Of a DNA stretch of 64,000 nucleotides, positions 18,083-28,272 are shown piece by piece. The first letter of the stretch is position 1, and every line of letters begins with the position of its first letter. The DNA is taken from NCBI RefSeq assembly GCF_006007885.1, contig NZ_VCRO01000007.1:1-64000 (forward strand), given 5' to 3'. This DNA is from Alteribacter natronophilus. GTDB lineage: Bacteria > Bacillota > Bacilli > Bacillales > Salisediminibacteriaceae. The notes under the pieces are model-generated. The model was not told where the DNA came from. It made no database searches and saw only the letters and a list, made by a program, of their open reading frames with translations. A program made the translations under genes and the position numbers.

Positions 18083-19186
18083 TTGCTTAGACGAATTACA
18101 CAGCTTTTCATACTGATCGTTGGTGGCGCGGCAGGATTTATATTTATACCTGATCTTATTCAGATTCTTAATATTGGAGATGCTCCTCTGCTGGAGAGTC
18201 CCTACGCAGGAGCGGTTCTGGGCGCAATTATTTTATTTTTAATCACTTACTGGTTTATCGATGATTTTGTCGAGCTCATCAGAGTTCTGGAAGAAAAGCT
18301 GGTAAAAGTGCCTGTAACTGATCTTCTGTTTGGAACAATGGGTCTGATTGTCGGCCTGATTGTGGCATTCCTGATCGGTCTGCCGATTGATGCCCTGGGC
18401 ATCCCGATCCTCAGCACCTTCCTGCCCCTGTTTGCCACTTTTTTCCTCGGCTATCTCGGTTTCCAGATCGGGTTTAAAAAACGCGAGGAACTTGGCACGC
18501 TGACGGCTCTTTCCGGCCGGCTCGGCTCCAGGGAAGGCAGGAAAAAAGAAGAAGAGGAAACGCTTAAAGGCAGCAAAGGTTCTCTCAAAATTCTTGACAC
18601 AAGTGTCATTATCGATGGAAGAATTGCGGATATCTGCCAGACACGTTTTCTGGAAGGCACCCTGATTATTCCCGAGTTTGTCCTTGAGGAACTGCAGCAT
18701 ATCGCCGATTCATCCGATGTTCTGAAGCGGAACAGGGGAAGAAGGGGACTTGATATTCTGAATAAAATACAGAAGGAACTCCCGATCGACGTGGAAATCT
18801 ATGAAGGAGACTTTGAAGATATCCAGGAAGTGGATTCCAAGCTTGTGAAACTTGCAAAAGTCATCGACGGTTACGTGGTAACCAACGATTTCAACCTGAA
18901 TAAGGTCTGTGATCTCCAGGGCGTTTCCGTTCTGAATATTAACGACCTGGCAAACGCCGTTAAACCGGTTGTTCTGCCCGGCGAAGAAATGGCCGTTCAG
19001 GTCATCAAAGACGGCAAGGAGCACAACCAGGGAGTTGCCTACCTTGATGACGGCACGATGATCGTCGTTGAGGAGGGCCGCAGCTATATCGGTAAGGAAA
19101 TCGATGTGATTGTGACCAGCGTCCTTCAGACATCTGCAGGCAGGATGATATTCGCCAAACCGAAACCACTGGAAAAAGCGCTGTAA
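18083..19186 (+). CDS. Membrane-anchored PIN/TRAM domain protein (YacL family)
   Basis: A 367-aa protein. The N-terminal third has about four transmembrane helices. A PIN nuclease-like domain starts at the [14 protein letters not shown] segment (about residue 170), with acidic residues expected for metal binding. A TRAM RNA-binding domain lies at the C-terminus. Its role is not established; RNA cleavage or binding at the membrane is a family-based guess. TTG 18083 stands properly after AAAGGAGG; the in-frame GTG at 18074 is part of that ribosome site. B. subtilis has the same gene (yacL) in the same place. Confidence 0.9.
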   Translation: MLRRITQLFILIVGGAAGFIFIPDLIQILNIGDAPLLESPYAGAVLGAIILFLITYWFIDDFVELIRVLEEKLVKVPVTDLLFGTMGLIVGLIVAFLIGLPIDALGIPILSTFLPLFATFFLGYLGFQIGFKKREELGTLTALSGRLGSREGRKKEEEETLKGSKGSLKILDTSVIIDGRIADICQTRFLEGTLIIPEFVLEELQHIADSSDVLKRNRGRRGLDILNKIQKELPIDVEIYEGDFEDIQEVDSKLVKLAKVIDGYVVTNDFNLNKVCDLQGVSVLNINDLANAVKPVVLPGEEMAVQVIKDGKEHNQGVAYLDDGTMIVVEEGRSYIGKEIDVIVTSVLQTSAGRMIFAKPKPLEKAL

Positions 19187-19412
19187 AACCTACTGCTGCA
19201 GAAGCGGGGAGAGCCCGTAAAACCGACCTTCCAGCCGCACGTTTGCATGATGATCTTATGTTATTAGTACTGTGGGTTAAGCGGCGAAGCGCAGCACCTG
19301 AAGCGGAGCTTCTATACAGCAGACTTACACCTATAAAATAAGCAATGGCCGCGCACGCTTCGGCCGGACCGGGAAAGCACCGGTGCGCGAAGCGGCTCTG
19401 CTCATTGCGTCA

Positions 19413-19457
19413 GAGGTTGATACAAAAGGTAAAAAGCATACCTTTTGGGTCAACCTC
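19413..19457 (+). other. Long hairpin upstream of ispD
   Basis: GAGGTTGATACAAAAGGTA (19413-19431) pairs with TACCTTTTGGGTCAACCTC (19439-19457), 19 bp with one wobble and one mismatch, loop of 7. No T-run follows, so it is not a simple terminator. The rest of the 314-bp gap 19187-19500 shows nothing else I can name. Confidence 0.6.
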
Positions 19458-19500
19458 AAAGTCATGTTTACAGAAAAAACAGGTATTGGGGAAGATACGG

Positions 19501-20205
19501 ATGGAGAACTATACGGTTGTCATTCCGGCAGCAGGTCAGGGGAAGCGGATGCAGGCCGGAAAAAACAAACAGTTTCTGATGCTCGACAATACCCCGCTCG
19601 TCATACATACACTCCGCGTTTTTGATACGGACCCGGCCTGCCGGGAAATCGTCCTCGTCGTCAACGACCAGGAGACAGAAGCAATGCAGGATCTTATAGC
19701 CACATATAAGATTACGAAAACCATTCAGGTAATACCGGGTGGAAAGGAACGCCAGGACAGCGTCCGTGAAGGTCTGAAACAGATCGACGGGGATGAAGGA
19801 ACAATGGTTCTGATTCATGACGGGGCACGCCCCTTTGTGAGCCGTAAGCGGATTAGCGAACTTACCGCCAAAGCCGCCGAAAGCGGAGCAGCCGTCCTTG
19901 GTGTGCCGGTTAAAGATACTGTGAAGAAAGCAGAGGAAGGCGTTGTGGCAGAAACGGTCGACCGGACAAGCCTCTGGGCCGTGCAGACGCCCCAGGCTTT
20001 CCAGCTCCCGCTCATACTTCGCGCTCATGAGAAAGCACAGGCTGAAGGCTTTGCCGGCACTGACGATGCCAGCCTTGCTGAATGGCAGGGTGAGGAAGTC
20101 AGGATTGTGGAAGGAGACTACTCGAATATCAAACTCACAACTCCTGAGGATATGCTTTTTGCAGAGGCGATTATTTCACAACGGAAGGACGGTCAGAGAC
20201 AATGA
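19501..20205 (+). CDS. ispD: 2-C-methyl-D-erythritol 4-phosphate cytidylyltransferase
   Basis: A 234-aa MEP-pathway enzyme joining CTP to methylerythritol phosphate. The N-terminal nucleotide-binding motif [17 protein letters not shown] is present, as are the conserved IHDGARPFV and TDDASL segments. A longer in-frame ORF from 19345 exists, but ATG 19501 is preceded by GGGGAAG at 6 nt and gives the family-standard N-terminus. ATGA overlap with ispF ties two steps of the same pathway (steps 3 and 5) together. Confidence 0.96.
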   Translation: MENYTVVIPAAGQGKRMQAGKNKQFLMLDNTPLVIHTLRVFDTDPACREIVLVVNDQETEAMQDLIATYKITKTIQVIPGGKERQDSVREGLKQIDGDEGTMVLIHDGARPFVSRKRISELTAKAAESGAAVLGVPVKDTVKKAEEGVVAETVDRTSLWAVQTPQAFQLPLILRAHEKAQAEGFAGTDDASLAEWQGEEVRIVEGDYSNIKLTTPEDMLFAEAIISQRKDGQRQ

Positions 20206-20681
20206 GGATTGGACAGGGATTCGATGTACACCAGCTTACAGAAGGCCGCCCGCTGATTATCGGCGGCATTGAAATTCCATACGAAAAAGGGCTTCTCGGC
20301 CATTCAGATGCAGACGTGCTGCTTCACACCATTGCCGATGCGTGCCTGGGTGCGGTTGGAGAGGGGGATATCGGAAAACATTTTCCCGATACCGACCCGG
20401 CATTTAAAGACGCGGACTCCAAAAAACTGCTCAGTCACGTATGGGCGATCGTAAAAGAAAAAGGGTATACTCTCGGGAATGTGGACTGTACCATCATGGC
20501 ACAAATGCCTAAGATGGCACCTCACATCGAGCACATGAGGGAAACAATCAGCGGCCTCCTTGAAGCCGATCCTGCCCAGGTGAACGTGAAAGCCACTACG
20601 ACAGAAAAACTGGGTTTCACCGGACGCGGGGAAGGGATTGCCTCCCAGGCTGTCGTGCTGCTGGTTCCTGCAGAAAAATAG
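20202..20681 (+). CDS. ispF: 2-C-methyl-D-erythritol 2,4-cyclodiphosphate synthase
   Basis: A 159-aa trimeric zinc enzyme of the MEP isoprenoid pathway. The metal ligands are visible in GFDVHQL (Asp8, His10) and in [12 protein letters not shown] (His42). The C-terminal [16 protein letters not shown] signature is complete. It starts within the ispD stop codon (ATGA). Confidence 0.97.
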   Translation: MRIGQGFDVHQLTEGRPLIIGGIEIPYEKGLLGHSDADVLLHTIADACLGAVGEGDIGKHFPDTDPAFKDADSKKLLSHVWAIVKEKGYTLGNVDCTIMAQMPKMAPHIEHMRETISGLLEADPAQVNVKATTTEKLGFTGRGEGIASQAVVLLVPAEK

Positions 20682-20927
20682 ACTGCTCACGGAGGCAGTC
20701 CACTTGACGGTAATGGTAAAATGAATGCAGTGTCAGACCGTAAAGGAAAGCCTGAAACATGAGACGGCTGCTTAAGCGGGAATACCCGCTGCAGGGCCTT
20801 TGCAGAAGAACGGCGGAGCTGTCTTCCGGGAGGGTCATCTGCGAGCGGCATGTAATCTTTTATACTTATAAAAAGCAGTGGTCTGCCACTGTAAATTTAC
20901 GAACCTATGCATGAAAGGAGTCATACT

Positions 20928-22388
20928 ATGGCTAAGGAAATCCGGGTGCGTTTTGCACCGTCACCTACCGGACATCTTCACATTGGCGGAGCGCGGTCGG
21001 CTCTGTTTAACTATTTATTTGCACGGAACCAGAACGGAAAGTTTATCGTTCGTATTGAAGATACAGACCAGGCAAGAAACGTGGAAACAGCCACTGAAAA
21101 ACTCATGGAGAGCATGAAGTGGCTCGGGATCGACTGGGATGAAAGTGTTGATACCGGAGGCCCTCACGCACCATACCAAAGCATGGAGCGTATGGATATC
21201 TACAGAGAACATATTCAGAAGCTGATTGACGAAGGAAAAGCCTACTACTGCTACATGACCGAAGAGGAGCTGGAAGCTGAACGCGAAGCACAGCGTGCCC
21301 GTGGTGAAACGCCGAAATATTCCGGCCGGGACCGCGACCTTACACCGGAACAGCGTGAAGCGTATGAAAAAGAAGGCAAAAAACCTGTTGTCCGTTTCCG
21401 CGTTCCTGAATCAGGCTCTGTTGTTATTGAAGACGTGATCCGTGGTAATGTGACGTTTGAAAATGAAGGAACGGGCGACTTTGTCATTGCACGTAAAGAC
21501 GGCGTACCGACGTACAACTTTGCTGTCGTTATCGACGATCATCTGATGGAGATTTCCCACGTTATTCGCGGGGAGGAGCACCTTTCAAACACGCCTCGTC
21601 AGGCACTGGTTTATGAAGCATTCGGCTGGGAGAAGCCGCTTTTTGCACATGCCTCCCTTATCCTGAATCCGGACCGTCAGAAAATGAGCAAGCGTGATGA
21701 GTCGATTATCCAGTTTGTGGAACAGTACCGTGATCTCGGATATATGCCGGAAGCGATCGTGAACTTCCTTGCTCTTCTCGGCTGGTCTGCCGGGGAGGAA
21801 GAGGAGATTTACTCCAAAGAAGAGCTGATCGAAAAATTCAGCCTCGAACGTGTATCCAAAGCACCGGCTGTCTTTGATACCGATAAGCTTGAGTGGATCA
21901 ACAACCGCTATGTGAAAGAAGCGGAACTGAGTGAAGTGGTGGACCTTGCCCTTCCTCACCTCGTTAAGGCGGGTAAACTGCCGGAAGATATGGCCAGTGA
22001 GCAGCGCCAGTGGGCGGAAAAGCTTATAGCTCTTTATCAGGAGCAGATGAGCTACGGAGCAGAAATTGTTGAGCTTGCTGATTTGTTCTTCAAAGAGGAA
22101 ATCGAGTATAATGAAGAAGCGAAGCAGGTACTATCGGAAGAGCAGGTGCCGGAAGTTATGGCAGCCTTCAAAGAGGAAGTCGCCGCACTTGAGGAGTTTG
22201 AGCCTGCTGCAATTAAAAAGGCGATCAAGTCCGTTCAGAAATCGACCGGCCATAAAGGCAAGAAACTGTTCATGCCGATCCGTGTCGCTGTAAGCGGTCA
22301 GACGCACGGCCGGGATCTCCCGGATACGATTGCACTCCTGGGCAGGGAAAAGGTTCTCGTCCGTCTCGACCAGGCAGTAAGTGAGTAA
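20928..22388 (+). CDS. gltX: Glutamyl-tRNA synthetase
   Basis: A 486-aa class I synthetase. The HIGH-type motif appears as HLHIGGAR near the N-terminus and KMSKR in the middle, followed by the C-terminal anticodon-binding helices. Bacillus enzymes of this type usually charge both tRNA-Glu and tRNA-Gln, the latter being corrected by GatCAB; that is family knowledge. ATG 20928 follows AAAGGAG at 7 nt. The 246-bp gap before it contains a GACTGC/GCAGTC hairpin (20692-20697 with 20694-20699 region) but no certain promoter. Confidence 0.97.
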   Translation: MAKEIRVRFAPSPTGHLHIGGARSALFNYLFARNQNGKFIVRIEDTDQARNVETATEKLMESMKWLGIDWDESVDTGGPHAPYQSMERMDIYREHIQKLIDEGKAYYCYMTEEELEAEREAQRARGETPKYSGRDRDLTPEQREAYEKEGKKPVVRFRVPESGSVVIEDVIRGNVTFENEGTGDFVIARKDGVPTYNFAVVIDDHLMEISHVIRGEEHLSNTPRQALVYEAFGWEKPLFAHASLILNPDRQKMSKRDESIIQFVEQYRDLGYMPEAIVNFLALLGWSAGEEEEIYSKEELIEKFSLERVSKAPAVFDTDKLEWINNRYVKEAELSEVVDLALPHLVKAGKLPEDMASEQRQWAEKLIALYQEQMSYGAEIVELADLFFKEEIEYNEEAKQVLSEEQVPEVMAAFKEEVAALEEFEPAAIKKAIKSVQKSTGHKGKKLFMPIRVAVSGQTHGRDLPDTIALLGREKVLVRLDQAVSE

Positions 22389-22424
22389 GAGTGATTCGCA
22401 TATATAAAAGAACGCTGAAGGGAA

Positions 22425-22681
22425 AAAGTATTTGTATCCGACTTTGACAGAGAGAGCTGCCGCCGGCTGAAAGCAGCTTAAAGAACGGTGCAGGGAACAT
22501 GCATCCCCGAGTCCTGTTCCGAACATCCTTTGCTGAAAAGGAACAAGTAGGTTCAGGCGGCCCACCCGCCGTTACAGGGATAAGAGGAGTTTCTTCCGTA
22601 TCATGGGGGGAATTCAAGCAGAGTGGAACCGCGCAGTAAAAAGCGCCTCTGTGCCCGACCGGGCACAGGGGCGCTTTTTTT
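22425..22681 (+). promoter_or_regulatory. Cysteine T-box riboswitch controlling cysE-cysS
   Basis: The T-box sequence GCAGAGTGGAACCGCG (22618-22633) is canonical. The upstream AGAGAG (22450-22455) fits the Stem I GA-rich motif. A TGC triplet in GAACATGCATCC (22500-22502) is the best candidate specifier codon and means Cys, agreeing with the downstream genes. Uncharged tRNA-Cys would pair with the T-box and prevent the terminator at 22638-22681. The 5' end is approximate. Confidence 0.92.
22638..22681 (+). terminator. T-box leader terminator
   Basis: A 19-nt arm pair (22638-22656 with 22661-22679) with one mismatch or wobble, loop GACC, ends in seven T residues. It is the conditional off-switch of the cysES leader. 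Confidence 0.93.
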
Positions 22682-22804
22682 GTAAATCCAGGAGAGAAGC
22701 CTTGCCGGATCGCCGCAGAAAGCGAAAGTAAAGTGAGAAGCGGAAGTGATGTCAGGACTTTCAGGGAAGACACGAAACATAAGGAAATGAAGGAGGTCAG
22801 TGCT

Positions 22805-23467
22805 GTGTTTAAAACACTAAAAAATGATATTGATGTGGTACTGGACCAGGACCCGGCCGCCAGAAACCGCCTTGAAGTTATTTTTAATTATTCGGGGGTC
22901 CATGCGATCTGGAGCCACAGGCTGGCCCACTGGCTCTGGAAAAAGCGTTTTTACTTCCTCGCCCGCTTTCTTTCCCAGATCAGCCGTTTCTTTACGGGTA
23001 TTGAAATTCACCCCGGCGCTGTGATCGGCCAGCGGCTGTTTATCGACCATGGGATGGGAGTGGTCATCGGTGAAACGTGTGAAATCGGCGACAACTGTAC
23101 AATCTACCAGGGAGTAACCCTGGGCGGAACAGGGAAGGAAAAAGGCAAACGCCATCCGACCCTTGAAGACAATGTGCTGATTGCAACGGGCGCGAAAGTA
23201 CTCGGTTCCATGAGAATTGGAATGAATGCGAGGATTGGTGCAGGGTCAGTCGTTCTGAAGGAAGTGCCCCCCAACTCAACGGTGGTGGGTATTCCCGGAA
23301 GAGTGGTTGTACAGGACGGTGTAAAAGTGGACCACGATCTCGATCATATCAATCTGCCCGACCCGGTATCAGACAAACTGAAAGAGCTCGAAGAGGAAAT
23401 TGCCCGTTTAAAAGAACAGCTGGACGGGACACAGAGTCATAAAGGAGGCGCTTATCGTGGCGATTAA
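22805..23467 (+). CDS. cysE: Serine O-acetyltransferase
   Basis: A 220-aa enzyme that acetylates serine with acetyl-CoA, the first step of cysteine synthesis. The N-terminal helical part is followed by a left-handed beta-helix of hexapeptide repeats containing [24 protein letters not shown] and [15 protein letters not shown] 22805 follows AAGGAGGT at 7 nt; the longer frame from 22733 overlaps the leader and is rejected. It is the first gene under the Cys T-box and overlaps cysS by 11 bp. Confidence 0.96.
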   Translation: MFKTLKNDIDVVLDQDPAARNRLEVIFNYSGVHAIWSHRLAHWLWKKRFYFLARFLSQISRFFTGIEIHPGAVIGQRLFIDHGMGVVIGETCEIGDNCTIYQGVTLGGTGKEKGKRHPTLEDNVLIATGAKVLGSMRIGMNARIGAGSVVLKEVPPNSTVVGIPGRVVVQDGVKVDHDLDHINLPDPVSDKLKELEEEIARLKEQLDGTQSHKGGAYRGD

Positions 23468-24857
23468 GCTCTATAATACACTCACAAGACAAAAAGAGGA
23501 ATTCACACCTATGGAGGAAGGCAAAGTAAAGATGTACGTTTGCGGTCCGACGGTTTACAACTACATCCACATCGGAAATGCCAGGCCCGCCGTTGTTTTT
23601 GATATGGTACGCCGCTATTTTGAATACCGCGGCTACGACGTCCATTACGTCTCCAATTTTACGGATGTGGACGACAAAATTATCAGGGCTGCCGATGAAA
23701 TGGGCGAAGACGTAACGGAAATTGCCGAGCGCTTCATTCAGGCTTATCACGAGGACACAGGAGCACTCGGAGTTAAAAAAGCCGACCTTCATCCACGTGT
23801 AACCGAAACGATGACAGACATCATCAGCTTCATCGGGAAGCTGGTGGATAAAGGATACGCCTATGCTTCAGGCGGGGATGTGTATTTCAGAACCCGCAAA
23901 TTTGAAGGATACGGAAAACTGTCCCACCAGTCAGTGGACGATCTTCAGCTCGGTGCCCGGATTGAAGTGGGAGAGAAAAAGGAAGATCCACTTGATTTTG
24001 TTCTCTGGAAAGGGGCAAAACCCGATGAAATCTACTGGGACAGTCCATGGGGAAAAGGGCGGCCCGGCTGGCACATCGAGTGCTCGGCCATGGTGAAAAA
24101 GTACCTCGGCGATACGATCGATATTCACGCCGGAGGCCAGGATCTGTCGTTTCCGCACCATGAAAATGAGATAGCCCAGTCCGAAGCGCTAAATGAAAAG
24201 AAGATGGCCAATTACTGGATCCATAACGGATACATCAATATTGACAACGAAAAAATGTCGAAATCTCTCGGAAACTTTATTCTTGTGCACGATATTATTA
24301 AAAAATTCGATCCGGAAGTCGTGAGGTTCTTTATCGTAAACAACCACTACCGGAGTCCGATCAACTTCAGCGACGAGCAGCTTACAAGTGCAGCAAGCTC
24401 CCTCGAGCGTATCAGGACAACGTACGCCAACATCTCGCACCGTCTCTCCGAAACGGCCGATCTCGGGGAAGACGCGGAGCAGTGGACCGGGAAAGTCGAT
24501 GCCCACCATGACCGTTTTATTGAGGAGATGGATGACGACTTTAACAGCGCAAATGCTGTAGCTGCCCTGTTTGACCTCGTTAAAACAGCAAACAACTACC
24601 TTCGTGAAAAGCACACGAGCAAAACCGTGCTTTCTCACATACTTGAGACGATGGACCGGATGTCGGATGTTCTCGGAGTCGCTTTGAACCAGACAGCGGA
24701 AATTCTTGATGAGGAAATTGAAACTTTGATTCAGGAGCGGATCGATGCCCGGAAAAACCGCGACTTTGCACGAGCTGACCAGATCCGGGATGACCTGAAA
24801 GAGCAGGGGATCGTTCTTGAGGACACACCGCAGGGTACACGCTGGAAGAGGGTGTAA
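23457..24857 (+). CDS. cysS: Cysteinyl-tRNA synthetase
   Basis: A 466-aa class I synthetase. The zinc and HIGH region reads [16 protein letters not shown], and the KMSKS loop is intact ([11 protein letters not shown]). The zinc-binding GWHIECSAM and HHENE segments are present. It starts at GTG 23457 behind AGGAGG inside the end of cysE. Cysteine supply and cysteine charging are thus controlled by one tRNA-Cys sensor. Confidence 0.97.
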   Translation: MAIKLYNTLTRQKEEFTPMEEGKVKMYVCGPTVYNYIHIGNARPAVVFDMVRRYFEYRGYDVHYVSNFTDVDDKIIRAADEMGEDVTEIAERFIQAYHEDTGALGVKKADLHPRVTETMTDIISFIGKLVDKGYAYASGGDVYFRTRKFEGYGKLSHQSVDDLQLGARIEVGEKKEDPLDFVLWKGAKPDEIYWDSPWGKGRPGWHIECSAMVKKYLGDTIDIHAGGQDLSFPHHENEIAQSEALNEKKMANYWIHNGYINIDNEKMSKSLGNFILVHDIIKKFDPEVVRFFIVNNHYRSPINFSDEQLTSAASSLERIRTTYANISHRLSETADLGEDAEQWTGKVDAHHDRFIEEMDDDFNSANAVAALFDLVKTANNYLREKHTSKTVLSHILETMDRMSDVLGVALNQTAEILDEEIETLIQERIDARKNRDFARADQIRDDLKEQGIVLEDTPQGTRWKRV

Positions 24858-24860
24858 AGG

Positions 24861-25277
24861 TTGAAGCTGAAAGAAGAAGTCAAAGATGTTGATCAGCTTA
24901 ACGGACTGACACTGGCTTATATGGGAGACGGCGTAATGGATATGTATGTGCGCTACCGTCTGATTGCCTCCGGCCAGGTGAAACCGAACCAGCTGCACCG
25001 GAAAGCGAGCGCCTTTGTATCCGCAAAGGCGCAGGCCCGTGCGGTGCTGCAGCTCCTCGAAAACGGGTTTCTTACAGAAAGGGAACGGGCTGTTACACTG
25101 AGGGGGCGAAATGCCAAATCAGGCACCGTGCCCAAAAATACAGATGTGACAACATACAGATACAGCACCGCTTTTGAGGCGCTTCTCGGTTATCTTTATC
25201 TGAAGGATGACCATGAAAGACTGGATGCTGTTATGACTGAAACGTTTACTTTACTTGATACGGAAGGGGGGGACTGA
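24861..25277 (+). CDS. mrnC: Mini-ribonuclease III
   Basis: A 138-aa protein consisting of an RNase III catalytic domain without the double-stranded RNA-binding domain. The signature segment [17 protein letters not shown] carries the catalytic Asp, and [12 protein letters not shown] with [12 protein letters not shown] completes the site. It matures 23S rRNA in B. subtilis. TTG 24861 stands 3 nt after the cysS stop, with GGAAGAGGG as ribosome site. Confidence 0.94.
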   Translation: MKLKEEVKDVDQLNGLTLAYMGDGVMDMYVRYRLIASGQVKPNQLHRKASAFVSAKAQARAVLQLLENGFLTERERAVTLRGRNAKSGTVPKNTDVTTYRYSTAFEALLGYLYLKDDHERLDAVMTETFTLLDTEGGD

Positions 25278-25279
25278 GA

Positions 25280-26035
25280 ATGAGTGAAAGACAGGATTAT
25301 ATAGCAGGAAAAAACCCGGTGATCGAGGCACTGAAAGCGAAGCGTCCGGTCAATAAAATCTGGGTTGCAGAAGGTTCCCAGAAAGGCCAGATGAACAAAG
25401 TGACGGAACTGGCCAAAACGATGAAAGTGAATGTCCAGTTTGTTCCGAAACGCAAAATTGACCAGATGACCGGGGGGACCCAGCACCAGGGCGTGGTAGC
25501 CCAGGTGGCAGCCTATGAATACAGTGATATGGATGACCTGTTCGCAGCGGCTGAAAAGAGCGGGGAAGCACCGCTGTTTCTGCTTCTTGACGAACTGGAG
25601 GATCCCCATAACCTCGGGTCGATACTGAGGACGGCGGATGCTGTCGGGGCCCATGGCGTAATCGTGCCGAAACGTCGTTCGGTCGGACTGACCCAGACCG
25701 TGGCAAAAGCATCCACCGGTGCCATTGAGCATATACCGGTGGCGCGGGTTACCAACCTTGCCCGTACGATGGATGAGCTGAAGGATCGCGGCCTTTGGTT
25801 TGTAGGAACCGACGCCTCAGGAAAGGAAGATTACAGGCAGACTGATTTCACCATGCCTACAGGGCTTGTGATCGGCAGTGAAGGGAAAGGTCTCAGCAGG
25901 CTTGTAAAAGAAAAGTGCGATTTTCTTGTGCGGATTCCAATGGCGGGTCACGTCACCTCCCTGAACGCATCGGTTGCTGCCGCTCTTCTCATGTACGAAG
26001 TCTATCGGCGCCGTCATCCGGAAGGACAGGGCTGA
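25280..26035 (+). CDS. rlmB: 23S rRNA (guanosine-2'-O)-methyltransferase RlmB-like (TrmH/SpoU family)
   Basis: A 251-aa trefoil-knot methyltransferase. The N-terminal substrate-binding domain (1-75) is followed by SPOUT motifs: DPHNLGSILRTADAVG, VIGSEGKGL and a knot region ending SLNASVA. By homology with RlmB/YacO it would 2'-O-methylate a guanosine of 23S rRNA; the exact site is not shown by sequence. It begins 2 nt after mrnC and overlaps rae1 by one base. Confidence 0.93.
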   Translation: MSERQDYIAGKNPVIEALKAKRPVNKIWVAEGSQKGQMNKVTELAKTMKVNVQFVPKRKIDQMTGGTQHQGVVAQVAAYEYSDMDDLFAAAEKSGEAPLFLLLDELEDPHNLGSILRTADAVGAHGVIVPKRRSVGLTQTVAKASTGAIEHIPVARVTNLARTMDELKDRGLWFVGTDASGKEDYRQTDFTMPTGLVIGSEGKGLSRLVKEKCDFLVRIPMAGHVTSLNASVAAALLMYEVYRRRHPEGQG

Positions 26036-26547
26036 TGCGCAGATTCCTTATTGTAGACGGCTACAATATTATCGGTGACTGGCCTGAACTCAGGGAGCTT
26101 CAGACCCGCAACCTGGAAGAAGCGAGGGACATTCTGATAGAAAAAATGGCAGAATACCAGGCCTACACAGGGGCGAGTGTCATTATCGTGTTCGATGCCC
26201 ACATGGTCCCGGGTCTCGGCCGGAAAATGAAAAACTTCAGACTCGACATTATTTACACGAGAGAAAAGGAAACCGCCGATGAGCGGATTGAAAAACTCGT
26301 CCGCACCCTGAAACGGGTAGACACGGAAATCTCCGTTGCTACATCCGACTTCCTTGAACAGCGGGTGATCTTTGCCAGCGGTGCTCTCCGGAAATCCGCA
26401 AGGGAACTGCGTAACGAAGTGATGGCGATTGAAAAAAGAATTTCCCGTAAGGTTATGAATGCAAAAAAACATAAGGGGCGATCCAAGCTGCCGATTACGG
26501 ACGAGATGGCAGAAATATTTGAGAAATGGCGTCGAGGTGAGCGGTGA
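26035..26547 (+). CDS. rae1: Ribosome-associated endoribonuclease Rae1 (YacP, NYN domain)
   Basis: A 170-aa PIN/NYN-fold protein. The N-terminal motif FLIVDGYNIIGDW carries the first catalytic Asp; further acidic residues lie in VFDAHMV and VATSDFLEQ. In B. subtilis Rae1 enters the ribosomal A site and cuts certain mRNAs in a translation-dependent way. ATG 26035 overlaps the rlmB stop (TGATG); the longer frame from 25915 lies in rlmB. Confidence 0.92.
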   Translation: MRRFLIVDGYNIIGDWPELRELQTRNLEEARDILIEKMAEYQAYTGASVIIVFDAHMVPGLGRKMKNFRLDIIYTREKETADERIEKLVRTLKRVDTEISVATSDFLEQRVIFASGALRKSARELRNEVMAIEKRISRKVMNAKKHKGRSKLPITDEMAEIFEKWRRGER

Positions 26548-26552
26548 GCACC

Positions 26553-26582
26553 TTGACGCCTTTCCTTTTTGTCTAGTATAAT
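26553..26582 (+). promoter_or_regulatory. Sigma-A promoter of sigH
   Basis: TTGACG (26553-26558), an 18-bp spacer and TATAAT (26577-26582). It begins 6 nt after the rae1 stop. The roughly 175-nt leader contains an 8-bp hairpin followed by TTTT (26648-26671). Confidence 0.8.
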
Positions 26583-26647
26583 GTTTCTATATTTAGACAA
26601 TTCACAATTCTATCTGGTTAAAAAGGTTTCAATGGCAGTCAGTAAGG

Positions 26648-26671
26648 GTAAGGAACAGTTTCCTTACTTTT
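26648..26671 (+). terminator. Short terminator-like hairpin in the sigH leader
   Basis: GTAAGGAA (26648-26655) pairs perfectly with TTCCTTAC (26660-26667), loop CAGT, followed by TTTT. It lies between the sigH promoter and the sigH start, so it could weaken read-through or just be a leader hairpin. Confidence 0.45.
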
Positions 26672-26766
26672 AAAACAGTCATTTGTAATGCGCTTACATC
26701 AGGATGGGCCGGTGTCGGCACTCCCTTTTTAACGCGGAGAAAAAAGACAGGGTCGGAGGGATCGCG

Positions 26767-27420
26767 GTGGCTTTAAACCTCATGGAAACTGGACGGAACG
26801 TCAAGTTTGAAGGAATGAACGACGAAACCCTGGTAGAGTATGTCCGGGAGGGAGACAGTGCGGCACTTGAGCATCTGATTAACAAGTACAAAAACTTCGT
26901 CAGAGCAAAAGCGAGATCGTACTTCCTTATTGGTGCAGATCATGAAGACATCGTTCAGGAAGGCATGATCGGTCTCTACAAATCCATCCGGGATTTTAAA
27001 GGGGACAAGCTTTCTTCCTTTAAAGCGTTCGCCGAGCTGTGCATCACCAGGCAGATCATCACGGCTATCAAAACCGCTACCCGGCAGAAGCACATTCCTC
27101 TCAATTCCTACGTTTCACTGGACAAGCCGTTGTACGATGAGGAATCGGACCGGACACTGTTGGACGTCATCTGCGGGTCAAGGGTGAGTAACCCTGAAGA
27201 ACTGCTCATCAACCAGGAAGAGTTTGATGATATTGAAGTCAAAATGGGTGAAATTTTAAGTGAGCTGGAGCGTCAGGTTCTAATGCTGTATCTGGACGGC
27301 CGCAGCTACCAGGAAATTTCAGCCGATCTTAACCGGCACGTAAAATCAATCGATAATGCGCTCCAGCGCGTAAAAAGAAAGCTCGAACGATACGTGGAAA
27401 TCAAAGGCGTAAAACTGTAA
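26767..27420 (+). CDS. sigH: RNA polymerase sigma-H factor
   Basis: A 217-aa sigma-70-type factor for the transition to stationary phase, competence and early sporulation. Region 2 contains YFLIGADHEDIVQEGMIGLYKS, and the C-terminal region 4 helix-turn-helix reads DGRSYQEISADLNRHVKS. GTG 26767 is preceded by GGAGGGA and gives a protein one residue shorter than B. subtilis SigH. The longer frame from 26704 lacks a ribosome site. Presence suggests a spore-forming lineage. Confidence 0.95.
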   Translation: MALNLMETGRNVKFEGMNDETLVEYVREGDSAALEHLINKYKNFVRAKARSYFLIGADHEDIVQEGMIGLYKSIRDFKGDKLSSFKAFAELCITRQIITAIKTATRQKHIPLNSYVSLDKPLYDEESDRTLLDVICGSRVSNPEELLINQEEFDDIEVKMGEILSELERQVLMLYLDGRSYQEISADLNRHVKSIDNALQRVKRKLERYVEIKGVKL

Positions 27421-27485
27421 AACCGTGTAAAGCTATTGAAAAGGCTGTGTTCGTATACGTTGTTGTTAATGACCAAATTAATTAT

Positions 27486-27595
27486 GCAGCGAAAGGCGGC
27501 GACTCCAGCGGGAATAGCATCAGGTGAAGACCCCGCAGGGCGTTTTTCCCGAGGAGGCTGAAGCGATGCCCGCGGAAAGCGTCCGCCTGCAGCAG
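27486..27595 (+). repeat. Dispersed palindromic repeat, copy A
   Basis: This GC-rich segment contains GACCCCGCAGGGCG, CCCGAGGAGGCTGAAG and CCGCGGAAAGCG in the same order as the copies at 31852-31981 and (reverse) 61217-61341. Its ends GGCGGCGAC and GTCCGCC can pair. It sits in the 431-bp gap between sigH and rpmG, which holds no gene. Confidence 0.8.
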
Positions 27596-27764
27596 AATAA
27601 AACAACAGTCTTTCCGAAAGCAGCTTTTAAAAAAGAAAGTATAAAACCCGCAGCCGATAATGGGTACAGGCTTATGCAGGACGGTCAGGACAACCCTCTC
27701 AAACTTTCTTCTGCAAAGGTTATGAAAACGGCTGAAACGGGCGACACTGAGAGAAGAGGGGCGA

Positions 27765-27793
27765 TTGACAGCCCTTCTTTTATTGTGATAAGT
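27765..27793 (+). promoter_or_regulatory. Candidate promoter of rpmG-secE-nusG
   Basis: TTGACA (27765-27770) is perfect; the -10 is weak, around GATAAGT (27787-27793), 16-17 bp away. The -35 lies in the loop of a hairpin whose arms are near 27751-27761 and 27771-27780, which may end upstream transcription. Confidence 0.5.
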
Positions 27794-27851
27794 TGAAATG
27801 GTATGTACACATGTACGCACGATCTATTTCACAGCAGTCAAGGAGTATGAC

Positions 27852-28001
27852 ATGTCAGCAAAAATCGTTCTCGCATGTTCGGAATGCAAAACCCGGAACT
27901 ATTCAACCAAAAAGACGGCAGGCAGCCGCGCCGACCGTTTAACAATCAGCAAATACTGCAGTACATGCGGTAAGCATACAACCCATGTCGAGACGAAGTA
28001 A
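27852..28001 (+). CDS. rpmG: 50S ribosomal protein L33
   Basis: A 49-aa small basic protein with two CXXC pairs (CSEC and CSTC), the zinc-ribbon form of L33. It stands before secE-nusG as in other Bacillaceae. ATG 27852 follows AAGGAG; the longer frame from 27798 has no ribosome site. Firmicutes often keep a second, zinc-free copy elsewhere, which cannot be seen here. Confidence 0.95.
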   Translation: MSAKIVLACSECKTRNYSTKKTAGSRADRLTISKYCSTCGKHTTHVETK

Positions 28002-28062
28002 ATAATAATGACGGGCAGCGGCACAGAGCCGGACCCTTTACAAAAGGTTGGAGGTGGCTTGT

Positions 28063-28272
28063 ATGGCAGAAACATCAACTGCATCATCAGCAAAAAAGCC
28101 GGTAAAGTTCCTTAAAGAAGTATCCACGGAAATGAAGCGCGTATCATGGCCGAACCGGAAAGAGCTTGTGCGCTACACAGGTGTCGTAATCGCAACGGTT
28201 GCATTCATCGCTGTATTCTTCTTTATTGTTGACTCTGGTATTTCCCAGCTGATTAATTTAATTCTAAACTAG
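28063..28272 (+). CDS. secE: Preprotein translocase subunit SecE
   Basis: A 69-aa single-span membrane protein of the SecYEG channel. An amphipathic stretch with the conserved EMKRVSWPNRKEL motif precedes one transmembrane helix (about 42-64). ATG 28063 follows TTGGAGGTGG; it lies between rpmG and nusG. Confidence 0.95.
   Translation: MAETSTASSAKKPVKFLKEVSTEMKRVSWPNRKELVRYTGVVIATVAFIAVFFFIVDSGISQLINLILN

Noticed and set aside
20704-20722. TTGACG and TAAAAT as a promoter before gltX
   Set aside because: The two boxes are only 7 bp apart, far from the required 16-18 bp.
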